A stretch of DNA of 64,000 nucleotides from positions 3,348,001-3,412,000 of the forward strand of contig NZ_CP059067.1 of NCBI RefSeq assembly GCF_017795745.1, read 5' to 3'. Under the pieces are notes generated by a model. That model was given only the letters and a program-made list of their open reading frames with translations. It was not told the origin of the DNA and did not search any database. This DNA is from Rhizobacter sp. AJA081-3. GTDB taxonomy: Bacteria; Pseudomonadota; Gammaproteobacteria; Burkholderiales; Burkholderiaceae_C. Position numbers and translations under genes: made by a program. Of the stretch, positions 35,643-44,314 are shown piece after piece. The number at the start of each line of letters is the position of its first letter. Position 1 is the stretch's first letter.

Positions 35643-36089
35643 TCAGCCGGCGGTGTCGGCCTCGTCGGGGCGCGCCGTGCCGATCTTGAACACCCCGCTG
35701 ACGCGCGCCACCGTCTGGCCGTCGGCCGTGACGAGGCCCTGCGCGAAGACCAGCGAGCGCGTCGTGCGCAGCACTTGCGCCTGGCCCTCGACCCAGGCGC
35801 CCTTGGGCGCCGGCGCCAGGTAGTCGATCTGCAGGCTCACCGTGGGCAGGAAGCGGCCGTGCAGCGCCGGCGTGGCGTAGAAGGCGGTGATCGGCAGCAG
35901 CATGTCGCAGAAGGTGGCCATCATGCCGCCGTGGCAGATGCCCATCGTGTTGCAGTGGCGCGCCTCGACGCGAAAGCCCAGGCGATAGACGCCGGCGTCG
36001 AAGCGCTCGTACAGCGGCCCGTTGGCGACGATGAACTCGCCGCCGATGGTCTGCTGCTTGAAGCCTTCGGGAATCGCGGGCGTGCTCAT
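35643..36089 (-). CDS. PaaI-like hotdog-fold thioesterase
   Basis: The 148-residue protein has the hotdog helix signature CHGGMMATFCDMLLPITAFY, LPTVSLQIDYLAPAPKGAWVEGQAQV and VTADGQTVARVSGVFKI. These are typical of 4-hydroxybenzoyl-CoA/PaaI thioesterases that hydrolyse acyl-CoA. Its ATG overlaps the stop of the upstream transglutaminase-like gene, so they are co-translated. The acyl group is not defined by the sequence. Confidence 0.87.
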   Translation of the reverse strand: MSTPAIPEGFKQQTIGGEFIVANGPLYERFDAGVYRLGFRVEARHCNTMGICHGGMMATFCDMLLPITAFYATPALHGRFLPTVSLQIDYLAPAPKGAWVEGQAQVLRTTRSLVFAQGLVTADGQTVARVSGVFKIGTARPDEADTAG

Positions 36090-36769
36090 CGCTGCACCTC
36101 GCGCTTGACGTCGGCCTCGAAGTCGGCCGCCTGCATGCGCTGCGTCTCGCCCTGCAGCGCCGGGTAGGTGGCCGCGAAGGCGGCGACGATGCGCGCCAGC
36201 GGCATGTCGTCGAACGCGCCGTGCTGGTTCACGTACTCCATGTGGCGGTTGCCGGCCTGGTCGAAGGGGTGGTAGATGGAGTCGGCGCGGCCGTCGAAAT
36301 CCAGCGGCAGCAGCCCGAATCGCTCGCACAGCTCGATGTTGAAGGCCGGCGTGGCCTTGACCCAGCGGCCGTCGATCCACAGGTCGGTGTAGCCGTGCCA
36401 GACGAACACATCGGTCTGCAGCGTGCGGCGCAGCCGCTCGGTGCTCAGGTGGTTGCGCACATCGGCATAACCCACGCGCGCCGGGATGCCGGCGGCGCGC
36501 GCCGCGGCAGCGAGCAGCGCGGCCTTCGGCACGCACCAGCCGTAGCCCTGCGCGATCACCGAACTGGCGCGCATGCCCTGCGGCGAGAGATCGATGCGGT
36601 AGGGGTCGTAGCGGAAGCCGTCGCGCACGGCGAGCGTGAGCGCCACGGCCCGTTCGCGCTCGTCGGCGCCGACGGCGTGCTGGCGCGCGAAGGCGATCAC
36701 GGCCGGGTGGTCGCTGTCGATCAGCGGGGTGGGCGCGAGGGCGGCAGCGTCGGGCGGCAAGGTTTCCAT
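36086..36769 (-). CDS. Transglutaminase-like (papain-fold) domain protein
   Basis: The 227-residue protein has a transglutaminase-like core: catalytic Cys in GYGWCVPKAALLAAAARAAGIPARVGYADV and His in FVWHGYTDLWIDGRW. The usual third residue, an Asp in a DPT-type motif, is replaced by KATPAFN, so the triad may be completed differently. Proteins of this type are often cysteine proteases or amidases of the cytoplasm. METLPPDAA is the chosen start. It overlaps the following thioesterase gene by 4 bases. Confidence 0.82.
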   Translation of the reverse strand: METLPPDAAALAPTPLIDSDHPAVIAFARQHAVGADERERAVALTLAVRDGFRYDPYRIDLSPQGMRASSVIAQGYGWCVPKAALLAAAARAAGIPARVGYADVRNHLSTERLRRTLQTDVFVWHGYTDLWIDGRWVKATPAFNIELCERFGLLPLDFDGRADSIYHPFDQAGNRHMEYVNQHGAFDDMPLARIVAAFAATYPALQGETQRMQAADFEADVKREVQR

Positions 36770-36911
36770 GGCCACAGTGTGCCGCGCCGGCGACCGCTGT
36801 GCTGTCGCGAAGGCGGCGGCGTGCAAGGCCCCGGCGATTGCGCCATGTCATGGCTGCGGCGCGAGGCGGGTGCGTCAATCGAAGCCCACCACCGACACCG
36901 CGGGGCCGTCC

Positions 36912-38006
36912 ATGACCACCCGACAGCAGTTCCTGCGCGCCGCCGCGCTCACGGCCGCCGCGCCGCTGCTCGCCTGCGGCTCGCGCGACACGCCCGATGC
37001 CTACGACCAGGCGGCGGCCGCCACCTGGCGCCTGGCCGAGGCGCCTGTGGGCGATGCCGGCGCGATCCGCCGCGAGCTGGTGCGCTGCGCGACGCTCGCG
37101 CCCTCGAGCCACAACACGCAGTGCTGGAAGTTCCGCATCGAGGAGCGCGCCATCACCCTCCTGCCCGACCTGGCGCGCCGCTGCCCGGCCGTCGACCCGG
37201 ACGACCACCACCTGTTCGTCTCGCTAGGCTGCGCGGCGGAGAACCTGGTGCAGGCCGCGCAGGCGTTCGGCCTGCGCGCCGAGCAGCGCAGCGCCGGCCG
37301 CGACGGCGTGGCGCTGGCGCTCGATGCGGCACCGGCCGTGGCCACGCCGCTGTACCTCGCCATCCCGCAACGCCAGTGCACGCGCGGCGAGTACGACGGC
37401 CAGCCGCTGCGCAACGACGAGCTGCGCCTGCTCGAACAGGCCGGCTCGGGCGATGGCGTGCGCGTGATCCTGATCACCGAGCGCGCCGCGATGGAGCAGG
37501 TGCTGGCGCTCGTGGCGGCAGGCAACACCGCGCAGCTGCAGGACAAGGCTTTCGTCGAGGAACTGAAGGCCTGGATCCGCTTCGGCCGCGACGAGGCGGC
37601 GCGCGCCGGCGACGGCCTGTTCACCGGCGCATCGGGCAACCCGACGGCGCCGCGCTGGCTCGGCAGCCGGCTGTTCGACCTCTTCTTCAAGGCCGGCAGC
37701 GAGAACGACAAGTACAGCAAGCAGATCCGCAGCTCGGCCGGCATCGCGGTGTTCGTCTCGCGGGCCGACGACGCCGCGCACTGGGTCGAGGCCGGGCGCT
37801 GCTACGAACGTTTCGCGCTGCAGGCCACCGCGCTGGGCATCCGCAACGCGATGATCAACCAGCCGGTGGAGGTGGCATCGCTGCGGCCGCAGCTGGCGAG
37901 GCAGCTCGGCATCACCGCCGGGCGGCCCGACCTGGTGGTGCGCTTCGGCCGCGGGCCGCGCATGCCGGCGTCGCTGCGCCGGCCGGTGCAGGCGGTGATC
38001 GTCTGA
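36912..38006 (+). CDS. Nitroreductase-like (Acg-type) exported protein
   Basis: The 364-residue protein has an N-terminal export signal that resembles a lipoprotein or Tat-like signal (TTRQQFLRAAALTAAAPLLACGSR, Cys about 22). The core LVRCATLAPSSHNTQCWKF is the FMN-contact start of nitroreductases, and a late FALQATALGIRNAMINQP is also typical. Acg-family proteins are nitroreductase-like and may store flavin. It is divergent from the transglutaminase-like gene. Enzyme activity is unproven. Confidence 0.8.
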   Translation: MTTRQQFLRAAALTAAAPLLACGSRDTPDAYDQAAAATWRLAEAPVGDAGAIRRELVRCATLAPSSHNTQCWKFRIEERAITLLPDLARRCPAVDPDDHHLFVSLGCAAENLVQAAQAFGLRAEQRSAGRDGVALALDAAPAVATPLYLAIPQRQCTRGEYDGQPLRNDELRLLEQAGSGDGVRVILITERAAMEQVLALVAAGNTAQLQDKAFVEELKAWIRFGRDEAARAGDGLFTGASGNPTAPRWLGSRLFDLFFKAGSENDKYSKQIRSSAGIAVFVSRADDAAHWVEAGRCYERFALQATALGIRNAMINQPVEVASLRPQLARQLGITAGRPDLVVRFGRGPRMPASLRRPVQAVIV

Positions 38007-39686
38007 TCAGGGTACGACTTTCGCGCGCGCCTCTTCCTGCAGGCGCAAGACCTTTGCGCTGCACCTGCCGGTGGTCGTCATCGGCAGCGCGGCGATGAAC
38101 TCGATCTCCTTCGGGTACTCGTAGGGCGCGAGCTTGCCGCGCACGTGGCGCTGCAGTTCCTCGACCAGCGCCGCGCCGGGCTCGAAGCCGGGGGCGAGGA
38201 CGACGAAGGCCTTGACCACCGCGCCGCGCTCGCGGTCGGGCTTGGGGATCACCGCCGCATTGGCCACTGCCGGGTGCTTGACGAGGCAGTTCTCCACCTC
38301 GCTCGGCCCGATCCGATAGCCCGCGGCCTTGAACACGTCGTCGCTGCGGCCCTGGTACCAGAGGTAGCCGTCGGCATCCATGACTGCGGTGTCGCCGGTG
38401 CGGCACCAGGAGTCGGCCGGGTCGCCGGTGAACTTGGCGCGCGTGGCCTCGTCGTTCTTCCAGTAGCCGAGGAAGAACACCGGGTCGGGGTGGCCGTGCA
38501 CGTCGCGCCGGTGCACCGCCACGTCGCCCGGCGTGCCGCGCGGGCACTCGCGGCCTTCGTCGTCGAGCACGGTGATGCGGTGGCCGGGGTAGGCGCGGCC
38601 CATGCTGCCCGGCCGCGCCGGCCAGCGGATCGAACAGTTGCCGACGATGTAGTTGATCTCGGTCTGGCCGAACATCTCGTTGACGGTGACACCCAGCGCG
38701 TCCCGGCACCAGGCGAACACCGCGTCGCCCACCGCCTCGCCGGCGCTCATGATGGCGCGCAGCTTCAGATCGTGATGCTCGCGCGGCCGCGGCACCGCCT
38801 TCATCATCGCCTTCAGCGCGGTCGGGAACAGGAAGGTGTGCGTCACGCCATGGCGCGCCATCAGCTCGAGCGCGCGCTCGGCGCCGAAGCGTCCCTGGTA
38901 GGCGACGATCTCGCGGCCGAAGTAGAGCGTGGGCAGCAGCGCGTCCATCAATCCACCTGTCCACGCCCAGTCGGCGGGCGACCAGAACACGGCATCGTCC
39001 TGAGGGAACCAGTTCTGGCTGCAGACGAAGCCAGTGAGGTTGCCGATCAACGCGCGGTGCGGGATCAGCGCGCCCTTGGGCGGGCCCGTCGTGCCGCTGG
39101 TGTAGATCAACACGGCGGCCTCGTCGGCCTTCGTCCGCACCGCCGTGAACTCGGCGCGTTCGGCGGCGAGTGCGGCCGCCCAGTCGATGTCGCCCTGCCC
39201 GGCCGCATCGCCCACCGCGATCACTTGGCGCACCGTCGGGCACTGCGGCCGCGCGGCGCGCAGGTTGGCGATCGCGCTCTCGTCGACGATCGCCAGCACC
39301 GCCTCGCTGTGCTGCAGGCGGTACTCCAGCGCATCCGGGCCGAACAGCATCGACAGCGGCATCGCCACAGCGCCGAGCTGGAAGATCGCCATGTTGGCCA
39401 CCGCCGTCTCGAAGCGCTGCGGCATCACCACCGCCACGCGGTCGCCGCGCTGCACGCCCAGGCGCTGCAGCGCGTTGGACAGACGGTTGGCGTTGACCTG
39501 CAGGTCGGCGTAGCTGAACTGCGCCGCGCGGCCATCCTCGTGTTCGTAGCGGATCGCCACCGCGCCCGGCGTGTCCCGCGCCCAGCGCGCACAGCAGACC
39601 TCGGCGATGTTGAAGAACTCGGGCACCTGCCAGCGGAAACCGGCATGCAGGGAGGCGTGGTGGTCGGCAGGAGCGCGAGAAGCCAT
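38007..39686 (-). CDS. AMP-forming acyl-CoA synthetase, catalytic lysine motif altered by paired indels
   Basis: The 559-residue protein has adenylate-forming motifs: P-loop YTSGTTGPPKG, GQTEINYIVGN, GYWKND, TGD and GRSDDVFKAAGYRIGPSEVE. It would activate a fatty or aromatic acid to acyl-AMP and then acyl-CoA. The C-terminal TTGK(I/V)QRK motif with the catalytic lysine is missing: codons read TTGRCSAK (Arg541). The DNA differs from a normal TGKVQRK coding sequence only by one missing A near 38066 and one extra A near 38054, so a pair of one-base indels explains it. Confidence 0.88.
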   Translation of the reverse strand: MASRAPADHHASLHAGFRWQVPEFFNIAEVCCARWARDTPGAVAIRYEHEDGRAAQFSYADLQVNANRLSNALQRLGVQRGDRVAVVMPQRFETAVANMAIFQLGAVAMPLSMLFGPDALEYRLQHSEAVLAIVDESAIANLRAARPQCPTVRQVIAVGDAAGQGDIDWAAALAAERAEFTAVRTKADEAAVLIYTSGTTGPPKGALIPHRALIGNLTGFVCSQNWFPQDDAVFWSPADWAWTGGLMDALLPTLYFGREIVAYQGRFGAERALELMARHGVTHTFLFPTALKAMMKAVPRPREHHDLKLRAIMSAGEAVGDAVFAWCRDALGVTVNEMFGQTEINYIVGNCSIRWPARPGSMGRAYPGHRITVLDDEGRECPRGTPGDVAVHRRDVHGHPDPVFFLGYWKNDEATRAKFTGDPADSWCRTGDTAVMDADGYLWYQGRSDDVFKAAGYRIGPSEVENCLVKHPAVANAAVIPKPDRERGAVVKAFVVLAPGFEPGAALVEELQRHVRGKLAPYEYPKEIEFIAALPMTTTGRCSAKVLRLQEEARAKVVP

Positions 39687-39735
39687 GCGCCCGATTCTGG
39701 CACCGGCCCCGCCAGCACCAGGGCCGTGGATTCAC

Positions 39736-40842
39736 TCAGTTGAGCCCCGCCGTGAAGGGCACGCCGGCCGGTCCGGTGACGAAGAACCGAATCAGGTACT
39801 GCGCGTGGTAGCCCCACTCGTCGGGCCGCGACACCCAGTCCACGCTCACGATCTGCTGGTTGCCGCCGTGCGGTTGCGCTCGCGGCTCCGACAGGCCGAG
39901 ACCGATTCGATGCTCGATGCGCTCCAGTTCCCAGGCCCGGCCCACGCTGAGCCGCCACTCGTCGCTGCCGCGCTGCGAATCGCTGCCGCTGTGCCAGGCC
40001 CAGGCCCAGCGTGCGCCGAGCAGCGTCTCCTGCTTGCACTCCGAGGGCTGCGGGTGCGCGCAGTTCACGTTCGCGAACAGGGAGTCGGGCAACTCCACCG
40101 TCTCGCGCCGTGCCTGGAATCGGCCGGACTGTTCCTTCATTGCCGAGCCGGCGGCGGGAACCAGCTGAATGCGCACGTCCTGGTCGACCACGCCGCGCAG
40201 CTCGGCCGGCACCGAGGCGATCACCAGCTGCGGCGTCCACTCCTCGATCGTCAGCTTGACCATGCCGCCCGGGAACTGGCCCAGCATGCGCATCTCGCCG
40301 CGGCGGCTGCCGAGCTCGCAGCCGCGCATCGAGACGCGGCCGCCGGGCGTGATCGCGCCCTTGGGTGCGCTCGTGCTGCCGGGGATGCACATCGCCGCCG
40401 CATCGGCCGCGCCAGTCACGGCGATGCGCTCGCCCACCATCGGGCGCGACTTGGGCATCGGCAGTCCGCCGGACCGCGCCGGTGCCGCGTGCGCTTCGGC
40501 AAGCACCTGCGCATTGGCCGCGGCCAGCGCCGCGCCCGTCGGCGGCGCGGCGCGCGAGCCCGGCACACGAATCACCTTCAGCGGCGCCTTCGCCAGCACG
40601 GCGGCATCGGGCCGCGCGATGCGTGCATTGGCCGGGGTGGCCTTCGGAGCGGCACCCGACTGCAGGGGCTGCACGCCCATCGGCGAGCGGATTGCGGAAG
40701 GCGAAGCTGCCGGCACGCTGGCCGTGGCGCCCCACGCGATCGCGCGACCGGTGGGGCCCGTCTGGGCGGTGGCGAGCGAAGCAGCGCAAGCCAACGCCAC
40801 GGCAGTGGCGCGGCGCGCGAGAACCAGTTTCAACGTCTTCAT
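39736..40842 (-). CDS. Secreted hypothetical protein, last gene of the envelope operon
   Basis: The 368-residue protein has a signal peptide (MKTLKLVLARRATAVALACAASLATAQ). A low-complexity Ala/Pro/Ser region follows, and then a domain with six cysteines (MCIPGSTSAPKG, MRGCELGSRRG, NVNCAHPQPSECKQETLLGARW). The end YHAQYLIRFFVTGPAGVPFTAGLN is hydrophobic and aromatic. No family was recognised. It overlaps the preceding gene by 4 bases and closes a five-gene run of exported proteins starting at 44161. Periplasmic or cell-surface location is expected. Confidence 0.75.
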   Translation of the reverse strand: MKTLKLVLARRATAVALACAASLATAQTGPTGRAIAWGATASVPAASPSAIRSPMGVQPLQSGAAPKATPANARIARPDAAVLAKAPLKVIRVPGSRAAPPTGAALAAANAQVLAEAHAAPARSGGLPMPKSRPMVGERIAVTGAADAAAMCIPGSTSAPKGAITPGGRVSMRGCELGSRRGEMRMLGQFPGGMVKLTIEEWTPQLVIASVPAELRGVVDQDVRIQLVPAAGSAMKEQSGRFQARRETVELPDSLFANVNCAHPQPSECKQETLLGARWAWAWHSGSDSQRGSDEWRLSVGRAWELERIEHRIGLGLSEPRAQPHGGNQQIVSVDWVSRPDEWGYHAQYLIRFFVTGPAGVPFTAGLN

Positions 40843-41510
40843 GGGGTCCCTTTCAACAAGGCTTGCAAGGCGGCGAGCGCGGCACTGTCGACAGCGCCTT
40901 TCGCGCCCGGCGGCTTCACCGCGTCGCCGAACAGATACGCATGGGTCGCAAGCACACGCTTGCCGTTGGGCGCCGTCTTCACGGCGCTGCCGGGCTTGCC
41001 CTTGCGCGATGCGGCGTCGAGCAGCACCTCGACGTCGACGTCGGGCTCGTCGCTGGTGGCGCGCAGCGGCAGGCCGCTGGCCTTGTCGATCCACAGCTTG
41101 AAGCGGATCTCGCCGCGGCCCAGGTCGCCGCTGGCCGTGAGCACCTGTGCCTCGCGGCCGGCCACGCGCTCGCTGCCGGCCGCCTTGCAGCCCTGCTCGA
41201 CGAGGAAGGGCCCGAGGTCGCTGGCCAGCATGCGCATCTCGGGCGAGTCCAGCGGCGTCTTCGAGAAGCCGGCGCGGATCGCATTGCTGTACTGCACGCG
41301 GTCGATGACGATGCTGTGCATCAGCATCGGCTTCATGCCCATCTTCACCGCCTCGGGGTCGAGCGGCGAATCGATCGCGGCATGGATGCGCGGCTGCGCG
41401 AGCGCGGCCTGCGCTGCCTTCGCCACCGCGGCGCAGCCGCCGTCGGCGGCGGCGTTGCCGGCCGTCAGGCCCAGCATTGCCAGGGCGAAAGGACCGATGA
41501 CAGTCTTCAT
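40839..41510 (-). CDS. Secreted hypothetical protein of the envelope operon
   Basis: The 223-residue protein starts with a signal peptide (MKTVIGPFALAMLGLTAGNAAA). The mature part has an HSIVIDRVQYSNAIR beta segment and GEIRFKLWIDKASGLPLRA. The latter resembles the beta-strands of LolA/LppX-type lipid-binding proteins, but similarity is weak. The ATG at 41510 is supported by GGAG six bases upstream; an earlier ATG would add four residues. It lies between the CsgG-like gene and the last secreted gene. Confidence 0.75.
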   Translation of the reverse strand: MKTVIGPFALAMLGLTAGNAAADGGCAAVAKAAQAALAQPRIHAAIDSPLDPEAVKMGMKPMLMHSIVIDRVQYSNAIRAGFSKTPLDSPEMRMLASDLGPFLVEQGCKAAGSERVAGREAQVLTASGDLGRGEIRFKLWIDKASGLPLRATSDEPDVDVEVLLDAASRKGKPGSAVKTAPNGKRVLATHAYLFGDAVKPPGAKGAVDSAALAALQALLKGTP

Positions 41511-41524
41511 GTCGTTCTCCATGG

Positions 41525-42250
41525 TCAGAAGCGCGCGGCGAGCTGCGCCACCGCGTCGTTGATGAGGCCGCGCAGCGCCTGGTCGACGCTGTCCTTGCGG
41601 CTGGTCTGCAGGCTCACGTCCGGCACCAGCGGGCTGGCTTCTTTGCCGCGCATCGAGCGCAGCGTCTGCACCAGCGTGGCGGTGCCCGAGACCTGCGCGG
41701 CGCTGCTCTTCAGCGGCCGACGCACGGCCACGGCATCGCGCACCTCGCCGCTGGCGGCGTCGACGATGCGCACGTCGATGCCCAGCGCATCGCTGGCGCC
41801 GCCCCCGCCGAGCTGCAGCCCGCCGACGTTGACGCCACCCTGCGTCTGCCGGTCGCCGGCGCTGAGCTCGGTGATGCTGGCCTCGAAGATGTACTCGGCC
41901 GCGCGCAGCGACTTCTGCGCGCTCTTGCCGGTGCTCTGGCCGGCGGCGTTGATCTGCTTCTCGCGGATAACGCCCTCGTTCAGCCGTGCGCGCTCCACCA
42001 GCGCGAAGCGGCCCTGGCCGGCCAGCGCCGTCTTGAACATGTCGGTGGCGCCGCGCGCGCCGATCTCGGGCACGCTGCTGCGGAACTCGTAGATCGTCAC
42101 CGCGACGCGTTCGCCGCGATAGGGCAGCCGCGCCATCGGCGCCGCAGCGGCAACTGCCTGCGGCTGGACCGGCATCGTGCCGCCGCAGGCCGAGAGCAGC
42201 AGCGTCGCGGCGAGCCACACCGCATGTCGGTGAAGGGATTCGTGCTTCAT
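41525..42250 (-). CDS. CsgG/HfaB-like outer-membrane lipoprotein
   Basis: The 241-residue protein has a lipoprotein signal (AATLLLSAC) and the CsgG-type fold: RVAVTIYEFRSSVPEIGARGATDMFKTAL, FALVERARLNEGVIREKQIN, EYIFEASITELSAG, GIDVRIVDAASGEV. CsgG forms the outer-membrane pore for curli fibres. CsgG-like proteins also occur as assembly factors without curli. No csgA, csgB or csgE-F gene is present, so a curli role is not supported. Its neighbours are exported proteins under a putative ECF sigma/kinase control. Confidence 0.82.
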   Translation of the reverse strand: MKHESLHRHAVWLAATLLLSACGGTMPVQPQAVAAAAPMARLPYRGERVAVTIYEFRSSVPEIGARGATDMFKTALAGQGRFALVERARLNEGVIREKQINAAGQSTGKSAQKSLRAAEYIFEASITELSAGDRQTQGGVNVGGLQLGGGGASDALGIDVRIVDAASGEVRDAVAVRRPLKSSAAQVSGTATLVQTLRSMRGKEASPLVPDVSLQTSRKDSVDQALRGLINDAVAQLAARF

Positions 42251-42275
42251 GGATGAACTGGGCTCCGGTTGAGGG

Positions 42276-42671
42276 TCAGGACGTCGCGCCGCGGCGCCGG
42301 CGCAGGGCCAGCGCGGTCAGGCCGGCGAAGATCACGGCGAACAGCGGCACGGTGAATTCGACGTCGAGCAGGAAATCGATCGCCAGGGTGGTGAAGAAGG
42401 GCAGCACCTTCAGCAGGCTCGCGCTGGTCTCGTCGTCGCCGCCGCGGCCGAACAGGCAGTGCGCGCCCGGCTCGGCGTGGCGCGGCCCGTGCACCGTCAC
42501 ACCGCGGTAGACGAGCCCGTGCGACGCCGCGTGCGCGGCGCAGACCGGTGCCACGATGCCGCGCTCCATGGCCTGCTCGAGCAGGAGCCCGACCACGAAG
42601 GCCAGCACGCACACCAGGGCGAGGCGGCGGAAGCCGCGCCAGCCCTCCCACAGCGCGCTCGCCTCGTTCAT
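42276..42671 (-). CDS. Small membrane protein of the envelope operon
   Basis: The 131-residue protein has an N-terminal membrane helix (LALVCVLAFVVGLLLEQAM), a loop with three cysteines (Cys44 and two others in VCAAH and GAHCLFG), and a C-terminal hydrophobic pair (LLKVLPFFTTLAIDFLL, FAVIFAGLTALALRRRRG). The start overlaps the Pro-Ala lipoprotein stop by 4 bases. No family was recognised. It probably sits in the inner membrane with the cysteine loop in the periplasm. Confidence 0.68.
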   Translation of the reverse strand: MNEASALWEGWRGFRRLALVCVLAFVVGLLLEQAMERGIVAPVCAAHAASHGLVYRGVTVHGPRHAEPGAHCLFGRGGDDETSASLLKVLPFFTTLAIDFLLDVEFTVPLFAVIFAGLTALALRRRRGATS

Positions 42672-44161
42672 GGCGCCGTCGCCTTCCACACCTGGCCCAC
42701 GCTGCCCCTGAACTGCGTCCAGACGGTGAAGAGCGTGCCGGCGCCGTCGACGGCCACCTGCGGGTCGAAGCTCGCGTCGTCGACCGGGCTGTCGATGCGC
42801 ACCGGGCCGGCCAGCCAGTTCGCGGTGCTGTCGAGGCTGCGTGCGAACGCATGCGGGTTGGCCGACGAGCCGCGCCAGACGACTGTCGTGCGACCCTGGC
42901 CGTCGATGGCGACGCGCTGCTCGGTGTGCTGCAGCAGGCCGTCGGTCGAGGCCTGCAACTCGCTGCCCCAGCTGCCGGTGGCGGCGTCGTAGCGGCGAAC
43001 GAAGACCTGGCTGAACGAAGTCCTCGCGTCGCCCCAGGCGAGCACGGCCTGGCCGGCCGGGTTCATGGCCAGCGCGGGTTCGTTGAACTGGCGCGCCACA
43101 CCCTGCTCGGTGATGCCCACGCCGGCCGACCAGGCGCCGCCCGCGGCCCCGGCGCTGCTCCACAGGCTGCGCAGCGTGCCTTCGTTCTGCTGCCAGACCA
43201 CCAGCGCGCGGCCATCGGCGGCCACCGCCGCGCGCGGCAGGCTCGCGAGCACGGTGCTGCGGCCGCCGTCCACGCTCAGCACCTGCGGCAGGCTCCAGGT
43301 GGCGGCACCGAGGCGCCGGCTGGCCAGCACCTGCGGCGCGCCGCTGTCGCTGGCCTGTTCCCAGGCGAGCACGGTGTCACCGCCAGCGCCGACGGCGATG
43401 GCCGGATGGTCCACGTCGCCGTCCGCCGACTCGACCAGTCCGACTGGCGACCAAGTCGTGCCATCGCCTTCGGCCACGACGAGGTTGCGCTGCGCCGACA
43501 GGTCCCCCACCGCGGGCCGAAACTCGCGCCAGGCGAGCGTCGCCAGCCCGTCGGGCGACACGGCGAGCGCATAGCCGTCCAGCGCCTCGCGGTTGGCGGG
43601 CAGCTTGAAGCCGGCCGTCCAGGTGACGGAGCCGTCGCCGCCGCGCGTGCCGCGTGCCGACCACATCGCGTGGGTCTGGCCGGGCGTGCCATCGCTGTCG
43701 GAGTCGCGCCAGGCCACCACTGCGTTGCCCGCGGCATCGATGCCCACGAGCGGCACGACCGCGTCACCGATGCTCGCGCGGATCTGCTGCGGCAGGCTCC
43801 AGCCGCCTGCGTGGAAGCTGCTGCCGAACACCGCATAGCGCCCCTGCACCCACTGCGACCACACCACGACGGCATCGCCGGCCGCGTTGACCGCCAGTTG
43901 CGGACGCGCGTCGATCGGCACCGGGCCTGCGCCCAGCAAGGACGCGGCGGACCACGTCGGCGCGGGCATCGGTGCGGGTGCGGGTGCGGGTGCAGGTGCA
44001 GGTGCAGGTGCAGGTGCAGGTGCGGGTGCGGGTGCGGGCGCGGGCGCCGGGGCCGGCGTACCGCCCCCGTCCGAGCCGCCGCCGCAGGCACCGAGCAGCA
44101 TCGCGCCGCAGCCGGCCGCGAGCCAGGCCCGCCGAAGCTGCTGCAGTCGTGTGGTGTCCAT
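42668..44161 (-). CDS. Pro-Ala-rich surface lipoprotein with beta-propeller-like repeats
   Basis: The 497-residue protein has a lipoprotein signal (GCGAMLLGAC), a stretch of about 15 Pro-Ala pairs, then a repeated pattern of about 55-60 residues. Examples are PQLAVNAAGDAVVVWSQW, VGIDAAGNAVVAWRDSD and LAVSPDGLATLAWREF. Such D-x-x-G-x-x-x-x-x-W blades suggest a seven-bladed beta-propeller of the sialidase/FG-GAP type, probably a binding domain. ATG is preceded by GGGAGAACACG. It is the first gene of a five-gene operon and carries a promoter-like element 49-77 bases upstream that is shared with the kinase gene. Confidence 0.82.
   Translation of the reverse strand: MDTTRLQQLRRAWLAAGCGAMLLGACGGGSDGGGTPAPAPAPAPAPAPAPAPAPAPAPAPAPAPMPAPTWSAASLLGAGPVPIDARPQLAVNAAGDAVVVWSQWVQGRYAVFGSSFHAGGWSLPQQIRASIGDAVVPLVGIDAAGNAVVAWRDSDSDGTPGQTHAMWSARGTRGGDGSVTWTAGFKLPANREALDGYALAVSPDGLATLAWREFRPAVGDLSAQRNLVVAEGDGTTWSPVGLVESADGDVDHPAIAVGAGGDTVLAWEQASDSGAPQVLASRRLGAATWSLPQVLSVDGGRSTVLASLPRAAVAADGRALVVWQQNEGTLRSLWSSAGAAGGAWSAGVGITEQGVARQFNEPALAMNPAGQAVLAWGDARTSFSQVFVRRYDAATGSWGSELQASTDGLLQHTEQRVAIDGQGRTTVVWRGSSANPHAFARSLDSTANWLAGPVRIDSPVDDASFDPQVAVDGAGTLFTVWTQFRGSVGQVWKATAP
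43971..44060 (-). repeat. Hexanucleotide repeat GGTGC(A/G) coding (Pro-Ala)n
   Basis: About 15 tandem GGTGCA/GGTGCG units encode the Pro-Ala linker of the lipoprotein. Changes in unit number would keep the frame but change linker length, so strain-to-strain variation is expected. Confidence 0.9.
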
Positions 44162-44209
44162 CGTGTTCTCCCTGGTGTGGAGCCCCGCCATGGAGGGGTC
44201 TGACCAGGA

Positions 44210-44238
44210 ATACGCAATCGCACACGCCCATCCGCCAT
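44210..44238 (-). promoter_or_regulatory. Shared promoter-like element, copy L (before the lipoprotein operon)
   Basis: Minus-strand ATGGCGGATGG (44238-44228), eleven bases, then TGCGTAT (44216-44210). The same blocks with the same spacing lie before the kinase gene at 47219-47247. It ends 48 bases before the lipoprotein ATG. An ECF-type promoter is inferred. Confidence 0.5.
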
Positions 44239-44314
44239 TGGCCATCGATGAGCGAAGACGACGCGACGTCGACGTGCGGCGCGCAAGGCTGAAGGCGCGG
44301 GCTCGCCGCCGCGA

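Noticed and set aside
41525-42250. Curli secretion system based on the CsgG-like protein
   Set aside because: No csgA, csgB, csgE or csgF gene is nearby. Only the CsgG fold is supported.
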